Shown here piece after piece: positions 1-6,244 of a stretch of 7,388 nucleotides of DNA (positions are counted from its first letter, which is position 1; every line of letters starts with the position of its first letter). A program made the position numbers and the translations under genes. The notes under the pieces are model-generated. The model saw nothing but the letters and a program-made list of their open reading frames with translations, ran no database searches and was not told where the DNA came from. Source of the stretch: Victivallaceae bacterium (GTDB taxonomy: Bacteria; Verrucomicrobiota; Lentisphaeria; Victivallales; Victivallaceae). Location of the stretch: positions 1-7,388 of the forward strand of contig JAQUOK010000142.1 in NCBI GenBank assembly GCA_028717165.1, in the 5' to 3' direction.

Positions 1-519
1 GGCATGGGCAGAGTTACCGCCGACTATATGGGAATGCTGGCAACGGTGATGAACGCATTATGTCTTAAAGACGCCTTTGACGCCGCCGGGGTCGGGGCTG
101 AGGTTCAAAGTTCGATAGCGATGGCCCCGGTAGCCCGCGGTTATGACCGTGAAAGCGCTGAGAAGGCTTTGGAGCGCGGGAAAGTGGTGATTTTTGCCGG
201 CGGCACCGGCAGTCCGTTTTTTACCACCGATACCACCGCGGCGCTGCGGGCGCTGGAGACCGGCTGCGATGCGGTTTTGAAGGCAACTAAAGTTGACGGC
301 ATCTATTCCGCGGATCCGGTATTGTATCCGGACGCCGAGCGTTTTGAAACCATCTCTTATGAAGAGGCCCTGGACAGGAAGCTGGCAATTATGGATTCGA
401 CCGCTTTTTCCATGTGCCGGGATAATGAATTGCCGATAATAGTTTTTAATTTTTCCGATCCGGAGAGTCTGGAACAGGTTTTGCAGGGGGATACTTCCCA
501 GGCGACCGTTGTTGAATAG
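1..519 (+). CDS. pyrH: UMP kinase PyrH, 3' part (5' end outside window)
   Basis: UMP kinase phosphorylates UMP to UDP with ATP in the cytoplasm, the second-last step toward UTP and CTP in pyrimidine nucleotide synthesis. About 172 codons are visible against roughly 240 for the family, so about the first 68 residues lie upstream; the frame is already open at base 1. Seen motifs, in order: ADYMGMLATVMNAL near the start, AGGTGSPFFTTDTTAALRA (nucleotide/UMP-binding Gly-Thr-Gly and Thr-rich segment), VLKATKVDGIYSADP (amino-acid kinase family signature), and MDSTAFSMCRDNELPIIVFN near the C-terminus. All match bacterial PyrH, not eukaryotic-type UMP/CMP kinases. The usual downstream partner frr (ribosome recycling factor) is absent; an esterase gene follows after 27 bp. 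The identification is secure; only the N-terminal part is unseen. Confidence 0.96.
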   Translation, partial: GMGRVTADYMGMLATVMNALCLKDAFDAAGVGAEVQSSIAMAPVARGYDRESAEKALERGKVVIFAGGTGSPFFTTDTTAALRALETGCDAVLKATKVDGIYSADPVLYPDAERFETISYEEALDRKLAIMDSTAFSMCRDNELPIIVFNFSDPESLEQVLQGDTSQATVVE

Positions 520-531
520 CAAAGTCCACTT

Positions 532-540
532 AAGAGAAGG
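532..540 (+). promoter_or_regulatory. Ribosome binding site of the esterase gene
   Basis: AAGAGAAGG lies six bases before the ATG at 547 and fixes that start rather than a later Met. It sits within the 27-bp gap after pyrH. Confidence 0.7.
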
Positions 541-546
541 AATTTC

Positions 547-2070
547 ATGATGTTTTGCCGGAAAAGCATATTGGGTTTGTTTTTTTCAGGGTTGGCGCTT
601 GCACTCCCGGCCGGAGATTTGAGCGTCGTGGACGTATTTTCCGATCACATGGTGCTCCAGTGCGGCAAACCGGTTCCGGTTTGGGGCCGGGCGAAACCGG
701 GAACGAAAGTTACGGTCGAATTCAAGGATCAGAAATTTACCGCCACAGCCGATGAAAACGGCAAATGGCTGGTTAAGTTCAAATCGCTGAAAGCCGACGG
801 CAAAGCTGCGGAAATGCTTGTCAGTACCTCCGGAGAACAGAAAAAAATTACGGATATCCTGGTGGGAGAAGTCTGGTTATGCAGCGGCCAGTCAAATATG
901 GAATGGCCGGTAAAGAGGACACTTCAGGGAACGCGGATGATCGCTGCCGCCAAAAACCCGGAGATCAGGCTTTTAAAAATACCCAAGAGTCATTCCGGCT
1001 ATCCGGATGAGGACTGCAACGCCCAATGGCAGCTCTGCACCCCTGACAATGTCAGCGGTTTTTCCGCGGTAGCTTACTATTTCGGGCTGGAATTATACAA
1101 GGCGTTGAAAACACCTGTGGGCCTGATCGAAAGCGCCTGGAGCGGAACCCGGATTGAACCGTGGACCCCGCCGGTCGGTTTTATGGCGTCTCCCCAGACC
1201 AGAATATATCTTGAACGCATAGCCGTCGCCAACCGGGAGTTTCAGAAGCAGCTCAAAGAATGTTTGCCGCATGTGGAACCCTGGCTGGCAAAAGCCCGCC
1301 GCGATATGAAACTCGGAAAAAATATTGAACCTTTGCCGGGGTATCCCGTCCACCGCATGAATTCCCGCGTCCAGCCTGCCGGACTGTTTAACGCGATGAT
1401 CGCACCGCTGGTCACGTTCCCGATTCGCGGCGTTCTCTGGTACCAGGGGGAAGCCAACCGCCGGGACGGGATCGCGTATTTTTATAAAATGAAAGCCTTG
1501 ATAAACGGCTGGAGAAAATTATGGCGGCAAGGAGATTTTCCGTTTTATTTTGTCCAGGTTGCGCCTTTCGATTACCCTGAGCCGGACATTTTGCCGTCAT
1601 TGTGGCAGGCGCAATACCGTGCGGCGCGGGAGATCAGAAACTGCGATCTGGTTTTTCCGGGCGATGTCGGCAATATCAGAGATATCCACCCGCAATGCAA
1701 GTATCCGGTAGGCGAACGCCTCGCGAAGCTGGCGCTGGTTAACGATTACGGCAAAAAAATACCGGCTTATCAGAGCCCGGTTTTTAAAAATTCGCGGCTT
1801 GAAGGCAATAAACTGATAATAAGCTTTGAAAATCTGAATACCGGACTCAAAACCAGTGACGGCGCCGCGCCGCGGGAATTCATGCTTGCCGGCAAAGATA
1901 CGAAATTCTATCCGGCGAAAGCGGAAATAAAAGGCAAGGAAGTTATTCTGAGTTCCGCCAAAGTCCCCGCCCCCCTGACCGTCAGTTATGCCTGGCACAA
2001 TCTGGCGATGCCTAATCTGGTAAGCATAGAGGGCTTGCCGGTATTGCCGTTTAATTCCGAAGTAAAATAA
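547..2070 (+). CDS. Exported sialate O-acetylesterase-type carbohydrate esterase (SASA / SGNH fold)
   Basis: 507 residues. Enzymes of this family remove O-acetyl groups from sugars such as sialic acids or plant polysaccharides; the exact substrate cannot be read here. The N-terminus is a signal peptide: Arg5-Lys6, a hydrophobic core at about 8-20 and a likely cleavage after Ala19 or Ala22, so the enzyme acts in the periplasm or outside the cell. Residues 24-105 form the beta-rich N-terminal domain typical of the family (FSDHMVLQ, PVPVWG). The nucleophile box is LCSGQSNMEW with Ser116; a second block is WYQGEAN at 298-304; the DIHP box at 379-382 supplies the candidate catalytic His381, probably with Asp379. 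The residues after about 415 form a small beta domain. The start at 547 is supported by AAGAGAAGG at 532-540; the next codon is also ATG. It may be read through from pyrH, 27 bp upstream, but no terminator is seen between them. Confidence 0.9.
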   Translation: MMFCRKSILGLFFSGLALALPAGDLSVVDVFSDHMVLQCGKPVPVWGRAKPGTKVTVEFKDQKFTATADENGKWLVKFKSLKADGKAAEMLVSTSGEQKKITDILVGEVWLCSGQSNMEWPVKRTLQGTRMIAAAKNPEIRLLKIPKSHSGYPDEDCNAQWQLCTPDNVSGFSAVAYYFGLELYKALKTPVGLIESAWSGTRIEPWTPPVGFMASPQTRIYLERIAVANREFQKQLKECLPHVEPWLAKARRDMKLGKNIEPLPGYPVHRMNSRVQPAGLFNAMIAPLVTFPIRGVLWYQGEANRRDGIAYFYKMKALINGWRKLWRQGDFPFYFVQVAPFDYPEPDILPSLWQAQYRAAREIRNCDLVFPGDVGNIRDIHPQCKYPVGERLAKLALVNDYGKKIPAYQSPVFKNSRLEGNKLIISFENLNTGLKTSDGAAPREFMLAGKDTKFYPAKAEIKGKEVILSSAKVPAPLTVSYAWHNLAMPNLVSIEGLPVLPFNSEVK

Positions 2071-2146
2071 CTTGGTTCAACAAAGTCCGTAAAGACAAAC
2101 GCGCCCTATCCCATTCCGTCCTTTTTATATTGCGCTCATTTTTGAC

Positions 2147-2197
2147 TAAGCATATCGTCATATATTTTTACTTGTCAAATATATGACGATATGCTTA
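2147..2197. repeat. Perfect 21-bp inverted repeat with 9-base loop
   Basis: The arms at 2147-2167 and 2177-2197 are exact reverse complements; the loop is TTACTTGTC (2168-2176). The arms are AT-rich with a GC-containing base (TAAGCATATCGTC at the outer end). The element lies in the 162-bp gap between the end of the esterase gene and the end of the serpin remnant, so two genes converge on it. Such a position suits a bidirectional transcription end. However, there is no T-run directly after either arm, so it is not a canonical Rho-independent terminator. It could instead be a small dispersed palindrome of mobile origin. Nothing else is recognised in 2071-2232 apart from a short tandem CTAACTA just right of the repeat. 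Confidence 0.9.
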
Positions 2198-2232
2198 CAC
2201 AGCTCCGCTAACTACTAACTACCAAGTCCCGC

Positions 2233-3043
2233 TTAATGCTCAGATGGTTTTACATAGCAACCGGCAAATAAAACAGTGCCGGAGTTACAGTCTTCGTGCT
2301 GTAAAAAGTATAAAAAAGGTCTGTCCATTATAAATTCTACCGGGGAGAGAGTTGGCATTCCAGCCGCACAGCCAACTGAAAAACTTTGCGTATAAGTTAC
2401 GGAACTTGCCTCTGCGCCTTTTTCATCCACGGCAAAATAATTTTTTTGTTTCATTGAATCTACATGAACTGTAGCAGTAGCAGAAGTACGTACAAACATG
2501 GAAGCAAAATCTTTCATTTCAGTAAGGCCTGAATCCTCCATTACCGACTTTAAGTTCTATTTTATTATTTATTTCAAATTTGGGCATTTTTACAGTTACA
2601 GAATGTGGAGATAAATAGCTGCCCGTTTTTTTTATTTCCTCAGAAGTTATTTTTGCAAGCAACTGTTTAGCCGACATTATTTTTTTAGGCAAAACTATGA
2701 GCAGAGAAAAATCATTTCCTTTAAAATACATTTTCAGTATTTTAATATCTTCCGACTCCGCATATTCCAATTCGCTATTATTCTGTTCCATCATATAAAT
2801 CATTTTGCCAGGAGCATCGGCTTCATAATAAAAAGGGAATTTGTTATTGGTGTTTTCATCAAATCTGCTTGACCAGTCACCCTTGAAATAAATTGCACTG
2901 AGTAAAGTAAAAAACGGCTCATTTATTGTCATTAAGGAACTTTTGCTTTTAATGTCTTCAGGACTGATTATTGTTTTTATCGGCTGAGTAAGTAATTTTG
3001 TGTAAAAGACATTTTTGCTTATATCGTTCTTGTTATTAAAATA
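2233..3043 (-). pseudogene. Serpin (serine protease inhibitor) remnant: 5'-truncated and frameshifted
   Basis: Serpins trap proteases through a mobile reactive-centre loop. Two frames carry consecutive serpin pieces. The upstream piece reads through ISPEDIKSKSS, LLSAIYFKGDW and LIVLPKK to VTVKMPKFEI, with the family's 'NAIYFKG' strand, shutter region and 'PKF' strand. The downstream piece starts at EDSGLTEM, runs through the hinge FAVDEKGAEASSVT, and ends with IMDRPFLYFL and GTVLFAGCYVKP, the C-terminal serpin signature. Removing one base near 2548 joins them as ELK-SVMEDSGLTEM, which restores the family pattern. The hinge Gly-Ala-Glu-Ala-Ser-Ser resembles inhibitory serpins. The family is normally about 370-400 residues; the first half (helices A-F and any signal peptide) is missing, and homology stops at the TGA at 3044-3046. 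I read it as a decayed gene. A sequencing error could explain the frameshift but not the missing half. Confidence 0.85.
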
Positions 3044-3199
3044 TCATTCCTCTCCACGATTGCAAGACGCCTGCCGCACCAGCGGCATTCGTTTGCCGTT
3101 TCGGAGGGTGCGTACCCCAGTTTCGAGAATGGCCCTCAGCACGTCGGAAGAAACGGGGTCTGTGAGCGCCCGACCAAATAGCCGTTCCAGGGCCGTCAT
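3044..3199 (-). CDS. Small GC-rich ORF of 51 residues, unknown function
   Basis: ATG at 3199 to TGA at 3044-3046 gives a 51-residue basic protein beginning MTALERLFGRALTDP and containing the amphipathic-looking stretch DVLRAILETGVRTLRNGKR. I do not recognise a family. Evidence that it is expressed is the near-perfect Shine-Dalgarno AAGGGAGGT nine to seven bases upstream and a possible promoter further up. Its base composition is far richer in G+C than the sequence on both sides, so it was probably acquired separately from the serpin and from the AT-rich genes to the right. The TGA is in the same frame as the serpin remnant that follows immediately (Tyr-Phe-Asn-Asn-Lys...). It may thus be the truncated front of a larger gene that was joined to the serpin by recombination, or a genuine small protein. 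Confidence 0.5.
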   Translation of the reverse strand: MTALERLFGRALTDPVSSDVLRAILETGVRTLRNGKRMPLVRQASCNRGEE

Positions 3200-3205
3200 A
3201 ATTCG

Positions 3206-3214
3206 ACCTCCCTT
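3206..3214 (-). promoter_or_regulatory. Strong Shine-Dalgarno of the small ORF
   Basis: On the minus strand the sequence is AAGGGAGGT, six bases before ATG when measured from its last T (spacer CGAATT with the preceding base). It is the best ribosome binding site in the window and the main reason for treating the 51-codon ORF as real. Confidence 0.65.
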
Positions 3215-3237
3215 CAAGATTTATACATTTGGAAAGA

Positions 3238-3268
3238 AATATAACCGGGAAGTAATTCTTTTGTTCAA
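3238..3268 (-). promoter_or_regulatory. Possible sigma-70-type promoter for the small ORF
   Basis: Minus-strand TTGAAC (3263-3268) and TTATAT/TATATT (3238-3244) are 18 or 19 bases apart, slightly longer than ideal. Transcription would start roughly 30 bases before the ribosome binding site of the small ORF. It faces away from the plus-strand promoter beginning at 3275. Sequence match only. Confidence 0.35.
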
Positions 3269-3274
3269 GGTAAA

Positions 3275-3302
3275 TTGACTTATCAGGCAAAATAACTATA
3301 TT
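3275..3302 (+). promoter_or_regulatory. Probable sigma-70-type promoter for the TPR gene
   Basis: TTGACT (3275-3280), a 16-base spacer and TATATT (3297-3302) are followed by a start site expected near 3309 and a short leader to the ribosome binding site at 3324-3329. Only six bases separate its -35 box from that of the opposing candidate promoter, so a regulator binding here could act on both directions. Confidence 0.5.
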
Positions 3303-3323
3303 AAGTTGTATTTGACAAAAATT

Positions 3324-3329
3324 GAGGAG
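3324..3329 (+). promoter_or_regulatory. Ribosome binding site that selects a TTG start
   Basis: GAGGAG lies six bases before TTG at 3336. It argues for that codon over the in-frame TTG at 3306, which has no such site and would lie at or before the predicted transcription start. Confidence 0.6.
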
Positions 3330-3335
3330 TTGGTT

Positions 3336-3986
3336 TTGAAAAATATTTTTTTATTTCTTTGCACTTATGCTTTATTGTTTTGCCCAAATTACTGCACTGG
3401 AACCGATTTCAAGGAAGTAAAACCAGAAGGGCATATTAGGAGCATGCCTTATAATGATCTTGAAAAAGAAGGAGTCGCTCTTTTTTTAGAAAAGAAATAT
3501 GATAAAGCCAAGATGTTTTTTAATGAAATGTTGAGGAGGCAAAATTTAAAAAAAGATTCTTCTAAAAAAGAATTGGGCGTTATTTATTATTCTTTCGGAA
3601 GAATTGCACAAAGTGAAAATAAATTAAGTCAAGCTATTATTTTTTTTGAAAAAGCCGTCCGCTTATATAATGAACAGCCTTTTCACGACAAAGTAGAAGC
3701 TGATTTATACTTTTACCTTGCAGTAGCTTATTCTCATAACAAAGAAAATGAAAAAGCATTGAAATGCAGTAAAGATGCAATCAGTTTAGCAAAAACTACC
3801 TATGGCCTAAATGTTGCTTTTACTGCATCATGCATAGTTAATTATGCTATGAGTCTCCACAAGATGAAACAAAATAATGAAAGCATCAAAGCCTTGACTG
3901 AAGCTCATAAGATTTTTATTTTTGTCAAGGATGAAGAATCTGCTCGTAGAGTAAAAAATTTATTGAAAAAATGGACTTCAGAATAA
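3336..3986 (+). CDS. Exported tetratricopeptide-repeat (TPR) protein
   Basis: 216 residues from TTG at 3336. The first residues (Lys-Asn, then about 16 hydrophobic ones, LFLCTYALLFC) form a signal peptide placed correctly only by this start; no clean lipobox is seen. About four TPR units follow, near residues 42-70, 78-113, 120-155 and 158-196. Each has the helix-turn-helix pattern with small residues and a closing A-x-x-x-F/A (for example YYSFGRIAQSENKLSQAIIF and LAVAYSHNKENEKALKCSK). TPR arrays are protein-docking scaffolds; there is no catalytic motif, so the role is probably binding a partner in the periplasm. The gene is strongly AT-rich, unlike pyrH. It precedes a membrane-anchored gene by 89 bp with no terminator seen between, so they may be co-transcribed. 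The partner is unknown. Confidence 0.8.
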   Translation: MKNIFLFLCTYALLFCPNYCTGTDFKEVKPEGHIRSMPYNDLEKEGVALFLEKKYDKAKMFFNEMLRRQNLKKDSSKKELGVIYYSFGRIAQSENKLSQAIIFFEKAVRLYNEQPFHDKVEADLYFYLAVAYSHNKENEKALKCSKDAISLAKTTYGLNVAFTASCIVNYAMSLHKMKQNNESIKALTEAHKIFIFVKDEESARRVKNLLKKWTSE

Positions 3987-4075
3987 TTTATTGTTAGGGC
4001 GGTATCTATTTTCGCAATAATGACTTATTAAATAATTTTGATACATTAAATCGAAATAAATGGAATCAGAGAAGC

Positions 4076-5500
4076 ATGAAGAAAAAATATAAAATATTTT
4101 TGATTATAATATCTGTAGTAATAATTATTATTATAGGCTTAAGTTTGCCATTTTTTTTAGCAAAATTCCGCCTTGCTTCTGAAATTGATGAACTTCGCAG
4201 TGCCGGACTTCCTGTAACGCCTCAGGAATTTGCCGAAGAATATTATAAAACTGTGTCTGAAAATGCAAATGCAAGTAAAATCTTTGAAAAAGCTTTTTCA
4301 ATGTTAGAAGAATGCAGCTCTCCACCTTTTCTTATTTTTCAAGGTCAGGCAAAAACGCCGTGGCTTGATCAAAAACTCAATGGCGATCTATTAAAATATG
4401 CGAAAAAATACCTTGAAAAAAATAATGACACTTTTAATGAAATTGAAAAAGTAACGCACTATAAATATTTAAGATTTGCATATGACTGGAATAAAGGACT
4501 TGGACGGAAGCTGATACCAACTGATAATATCAGAGAAATTATTTATTTGTATGCAATTCAAATCGAAATTGCTATTTATAATAGAAACTCTACTATGGCT
4601 AAGCAATACTTAAAAAATATGTTTCATCTAAATGACTTAATTAAACAGGAACCAACTATGCTTGCACAAATTGTTTCACAATTTTGCGAGAGTGTAATAA
4701 TATCCTGTATGGAACGTTGCATAAATAATTGTCATTTCGATTCTGATGACCTAAAATATTTTATAGCAAAATGTGATGAAGATGAAAAATATTTCTGTTC
4801 ACGTTGGCCATTAGCCTGGCTAAATGAAATGGTTATGGGCGCTGACCTGGCAAGTCCTGCTCAAGTTGAAGCAATCGGTTTATTTGACTATAAGAGTAAT
4901 GATATTAATAAAAGACTTTTGTCTGCTCAATATGATTTTATTTCGGGAAATATGTATAAAACATTAGCACGAGAGTTAAACAGAGCAAAAAAAATCATGG
5001 AAATGCCTTTATTTTCTTATTCTAAAAACATAAAAGAATTAAGAGCGATTGCTTCTAATGCACAAAAAAGCGAGGGAATTGGGGCATCATTTTCATCGAC
5101 ATCTATGTGTGATGTAATTTATCAAAAACTTCTTAAAATAATTGTTCGTTTACGTTGCGCCAAGACTGCGTGTGCAATAAAATTATACAAACTGAAATAT
5201 AGAGCTTTTCCCAAATCGCTAAAGAGTCTGGTTCCTGAATTTTTATCTTCTATTCCATTAGACCCATTTGATAATAACATCCTCAAATATTTTTATGATA
5301 AGTTCACTGTAAAGTATGAAATTCCTGGCTTTTCCAAAGAAAAAATAACATACAACCCGGTTATTCTCAAAAAAAACGGTTTTTGTATTTACAGCTCTGT
5401 TGGGAATTTGAAGGATAATATGCTATTTCCGCTTACTCGCAGTTATTTTCTTGACGGCAAAAAGATTGGTTTTATAGTTATCAATAATAGAGTTCACTGA
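4076..5500 (+). CDS. Membrane-anchored PVC-type protein with pseudopilin-like C-terminal segment
   Basis: 474 residues. Lys2-Lys5 followed by a long hydrophobic helix at about 5-29 gives one N-terminal membrane anchor with the rest outside the cytoplasm. Residues 41-70 carry LRSAGLPVTPQEFAEEYY and then SENANASKIFEKAF, a pattern I associate with large uncharacterised families in Planctomycetes, Verrucomicrobia and Lentisphaerae. The middle (about 100-340) is predicted helical without a known motif. At about 358-410 comes IKLYKLKYRAFPKSLKSLVP followed by LDPFDNNILKYFYD, which resembles the part of type II secretion pseudopilins (GspG) after the helix: a Tyr/Phe-Pro, a 'L-x-x-LVP' and a D-P-F/W. 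The N-terminus is not a prepilin peptide, so it is not a pilin. The start at 4076 has a weak GAGAAG site upstream. AT-rich, like the preceding gene; the true function is unknown. Confidence 0.7.
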   Translation: MKKKYKIFLIIISVVIIIIIGLSLPFFLAKFRLASEIDELRSAGLPVTPQEFAEEYYKTVSENANASKIFEKAFSMLEECSSPPFLIFQGQAKTPWLDQKLNGDLLKYAKKYLEKNNDTFNEIEKVTHYKYLRFAYDWNKGLGRKLIPTDNIREIIYLYAIQIEIAIYNRNSTMAKQYLKNMFHLNDLIKQEPTMLAQIVSQFCESVIISCMERCINNCHFDSDDLKYFIAKCDEDEKYFCSRWPLAWLNEMVMGADLASPAQVEAIGLFDYKSNDINKRLLSAQYDFISGNMYKTLARELNRAKKIMEMPLFSYSKNIKELRAIASNAQKSEGIGASFSSTSMCDVIYQKLLKIIVRLRCAKTACAIKLYKLKYRAFPKSLKSLVPEFLSSIPLDPFDNNILKYFYDKFTVKYEIPGFSKEKITYNPVILKKNGFCIYSSVGNLKDNMLFPLTRSYFLDGKKIGFIVINNRVH

Positions 5501-5515
5501 TTTTAAAAGCAACCA

Positions 5516-6229
5516 TTATTTTTCCCGCCAATTGAGAACCTCTCTCACCCTGTCTTTATAGCTGGAAGTATTTTCCCTGCAATCATCAATAGCCCCAGAT
5601 TTTTTCACTATTTCAGCTGCATGCTGATCAACAAGGTCAACTACTATTTCAGCGTTTTTAAAGAACTCGACATTGAATTCTATATATTCGGATATGCCGG
5701 TCGGGGCAAATTCTCCGACAATATCGGCACAATTCATTATGACCATCATTTTTTTATAAGCATCTTTAAATTTTTCCCTATCCTCTTTAAGTGCTTTTCC
5801 CTTTATTACAAATGTTTTTTTCTCTGTTGTCTTAGATGATATATTTAAGCCTTTGACCAGATTGTAAGTTTTAGTTATAAGACCTTCATATTTCATTACT
5901 TCGGCCATTTTCCCTGCTATAGAGTTGACTTTTTTCGTCAACTTGAGAATTTCACTTTTATTATTCAAATAATTCTTGAATTCATTAGCGGATATTGGCC
6001 TTTTGAGATGCATTGTTCGTAATTTAACAAATATCTCTTCAACTAATTTGTCCGCTAATGCCATATTATTATTTTGAATGGCAACCTCAATTTTATTACA
6101 CAAGCCGGACAAGGCCTCGTAGGTTTTATGGTGAGTCTTAAGCTCATCTAAATTTCTAAGAATCTTTGGAGAACCGAACGTTTTCTGCATTTCAAATAAT
6201 TGCATTTTGGTTAAAGAAGAGTCAGGCAT
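5516..6229 (-). CDS. Unrecognised helical protein at the end of a phage-tail operon
   Basis: 237 residues with no family I can name. The sequence is rich in Lys, Glu and Asn and appears mostly alpha-helical, with no signal peptide or membrane segment, so it is probably cytoplasmic or a particle component. Segments likely to be amphipathic helices include about 40-75 (NKIEVAIQNNNMALADKLVE) and 190-225 (FFKNAEIVVDLVDQHAAEIV). The start at 6229 is fixed by AAGGAG at 6238-6243, eight bases away, and the site lies just past the TAA of the tail-tube gene, so the two are translationally close (15-bp gap). In tailed phages the gene after the tail tube often encodes a tail assembly chaperone, which is helical and of this size range; that is an inference from position only. 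Its 3' end is 15 bp from the end of the converging 474-residue gene. Confidence 0.7.
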   Translation of the reverse strand: MPDSSLTKMQLFEMQKTFGSPKILRNLDELKTHHKTYEALSGLCNKIEVAIQNNNMALADKLVEEIFVKLRTMHLKRPISANEFKNYLNNKSEILKLTKKVNSIAGKMAEVMKYEGLITKTYNLVKGLNISSKTTEKKTFVIKGKALKEDREKFKDAYKKMMVIMNCADIVGEFAPTGISEYIEFNVEFFKNAEIVVDLVDQHAAEIVKKSGAIDDCRENTSSYKDRVREVLNWREK

Positions 6230-6237
6230 CTTATTTT

Positions 6238-6243
6238 CTCCTT
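6238..6243 (-). promoter_or_regulatory. Ribosome binding site of the 237-residue gene
   Basis: Minus-strand AAGGAG within AAAAAGGAGAAAA, eight bases before the ATG at 6229 and adjacent to the stop codon of the upstream gene. The same 13-base string precedes the tail-tube gene. Confidence 0.7.
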
Positions 6244-6244
6244 T

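Noticed and set aside
58..522. Long minus-strand frame opposite pyrH
   Set aside because: It is the shadow of a well-supported pyrH frame and its translation resembles no protein family.
2147..2197. Palindrome as an integron attC site
   Set aside because: The arms are fully symmetric with no extrahelical bases and no recombinase core sites at the ends; no integrase or gene cassette array is seen.
3015..3290. Open frames of 84-87 codons across 3015-3290 on both strands
   Set aside because: They cross the composition junctions, have no ribosome binding site or recognisable family, and overlap the 51-codon ORF that does have one.
3312..3317. TTGACA as the -35 box of the TPR gene
   Set aside because: A matching -10 would fall inside the start of the coding region, after the chosen TTG; the pair at 3275-3302 fits better.
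3306..3335. In-frame TTG at 3306 as start of the TPR gene
   Set aside because: It lies at the expected transcription start and would add ten charged residues before the signal peptide; GAGGAG points to TTG at 3336.
5516..5530. Slippery sequence GGGAAAAATAA at the end of the 237-residue gene, as in tail chaperone -1 frameshifting
   Set aside because: The reading frame does not place a proper X-XXY-YYZ heptamer, and the -1 frame adds only about a dozen codons with no downstream gene.
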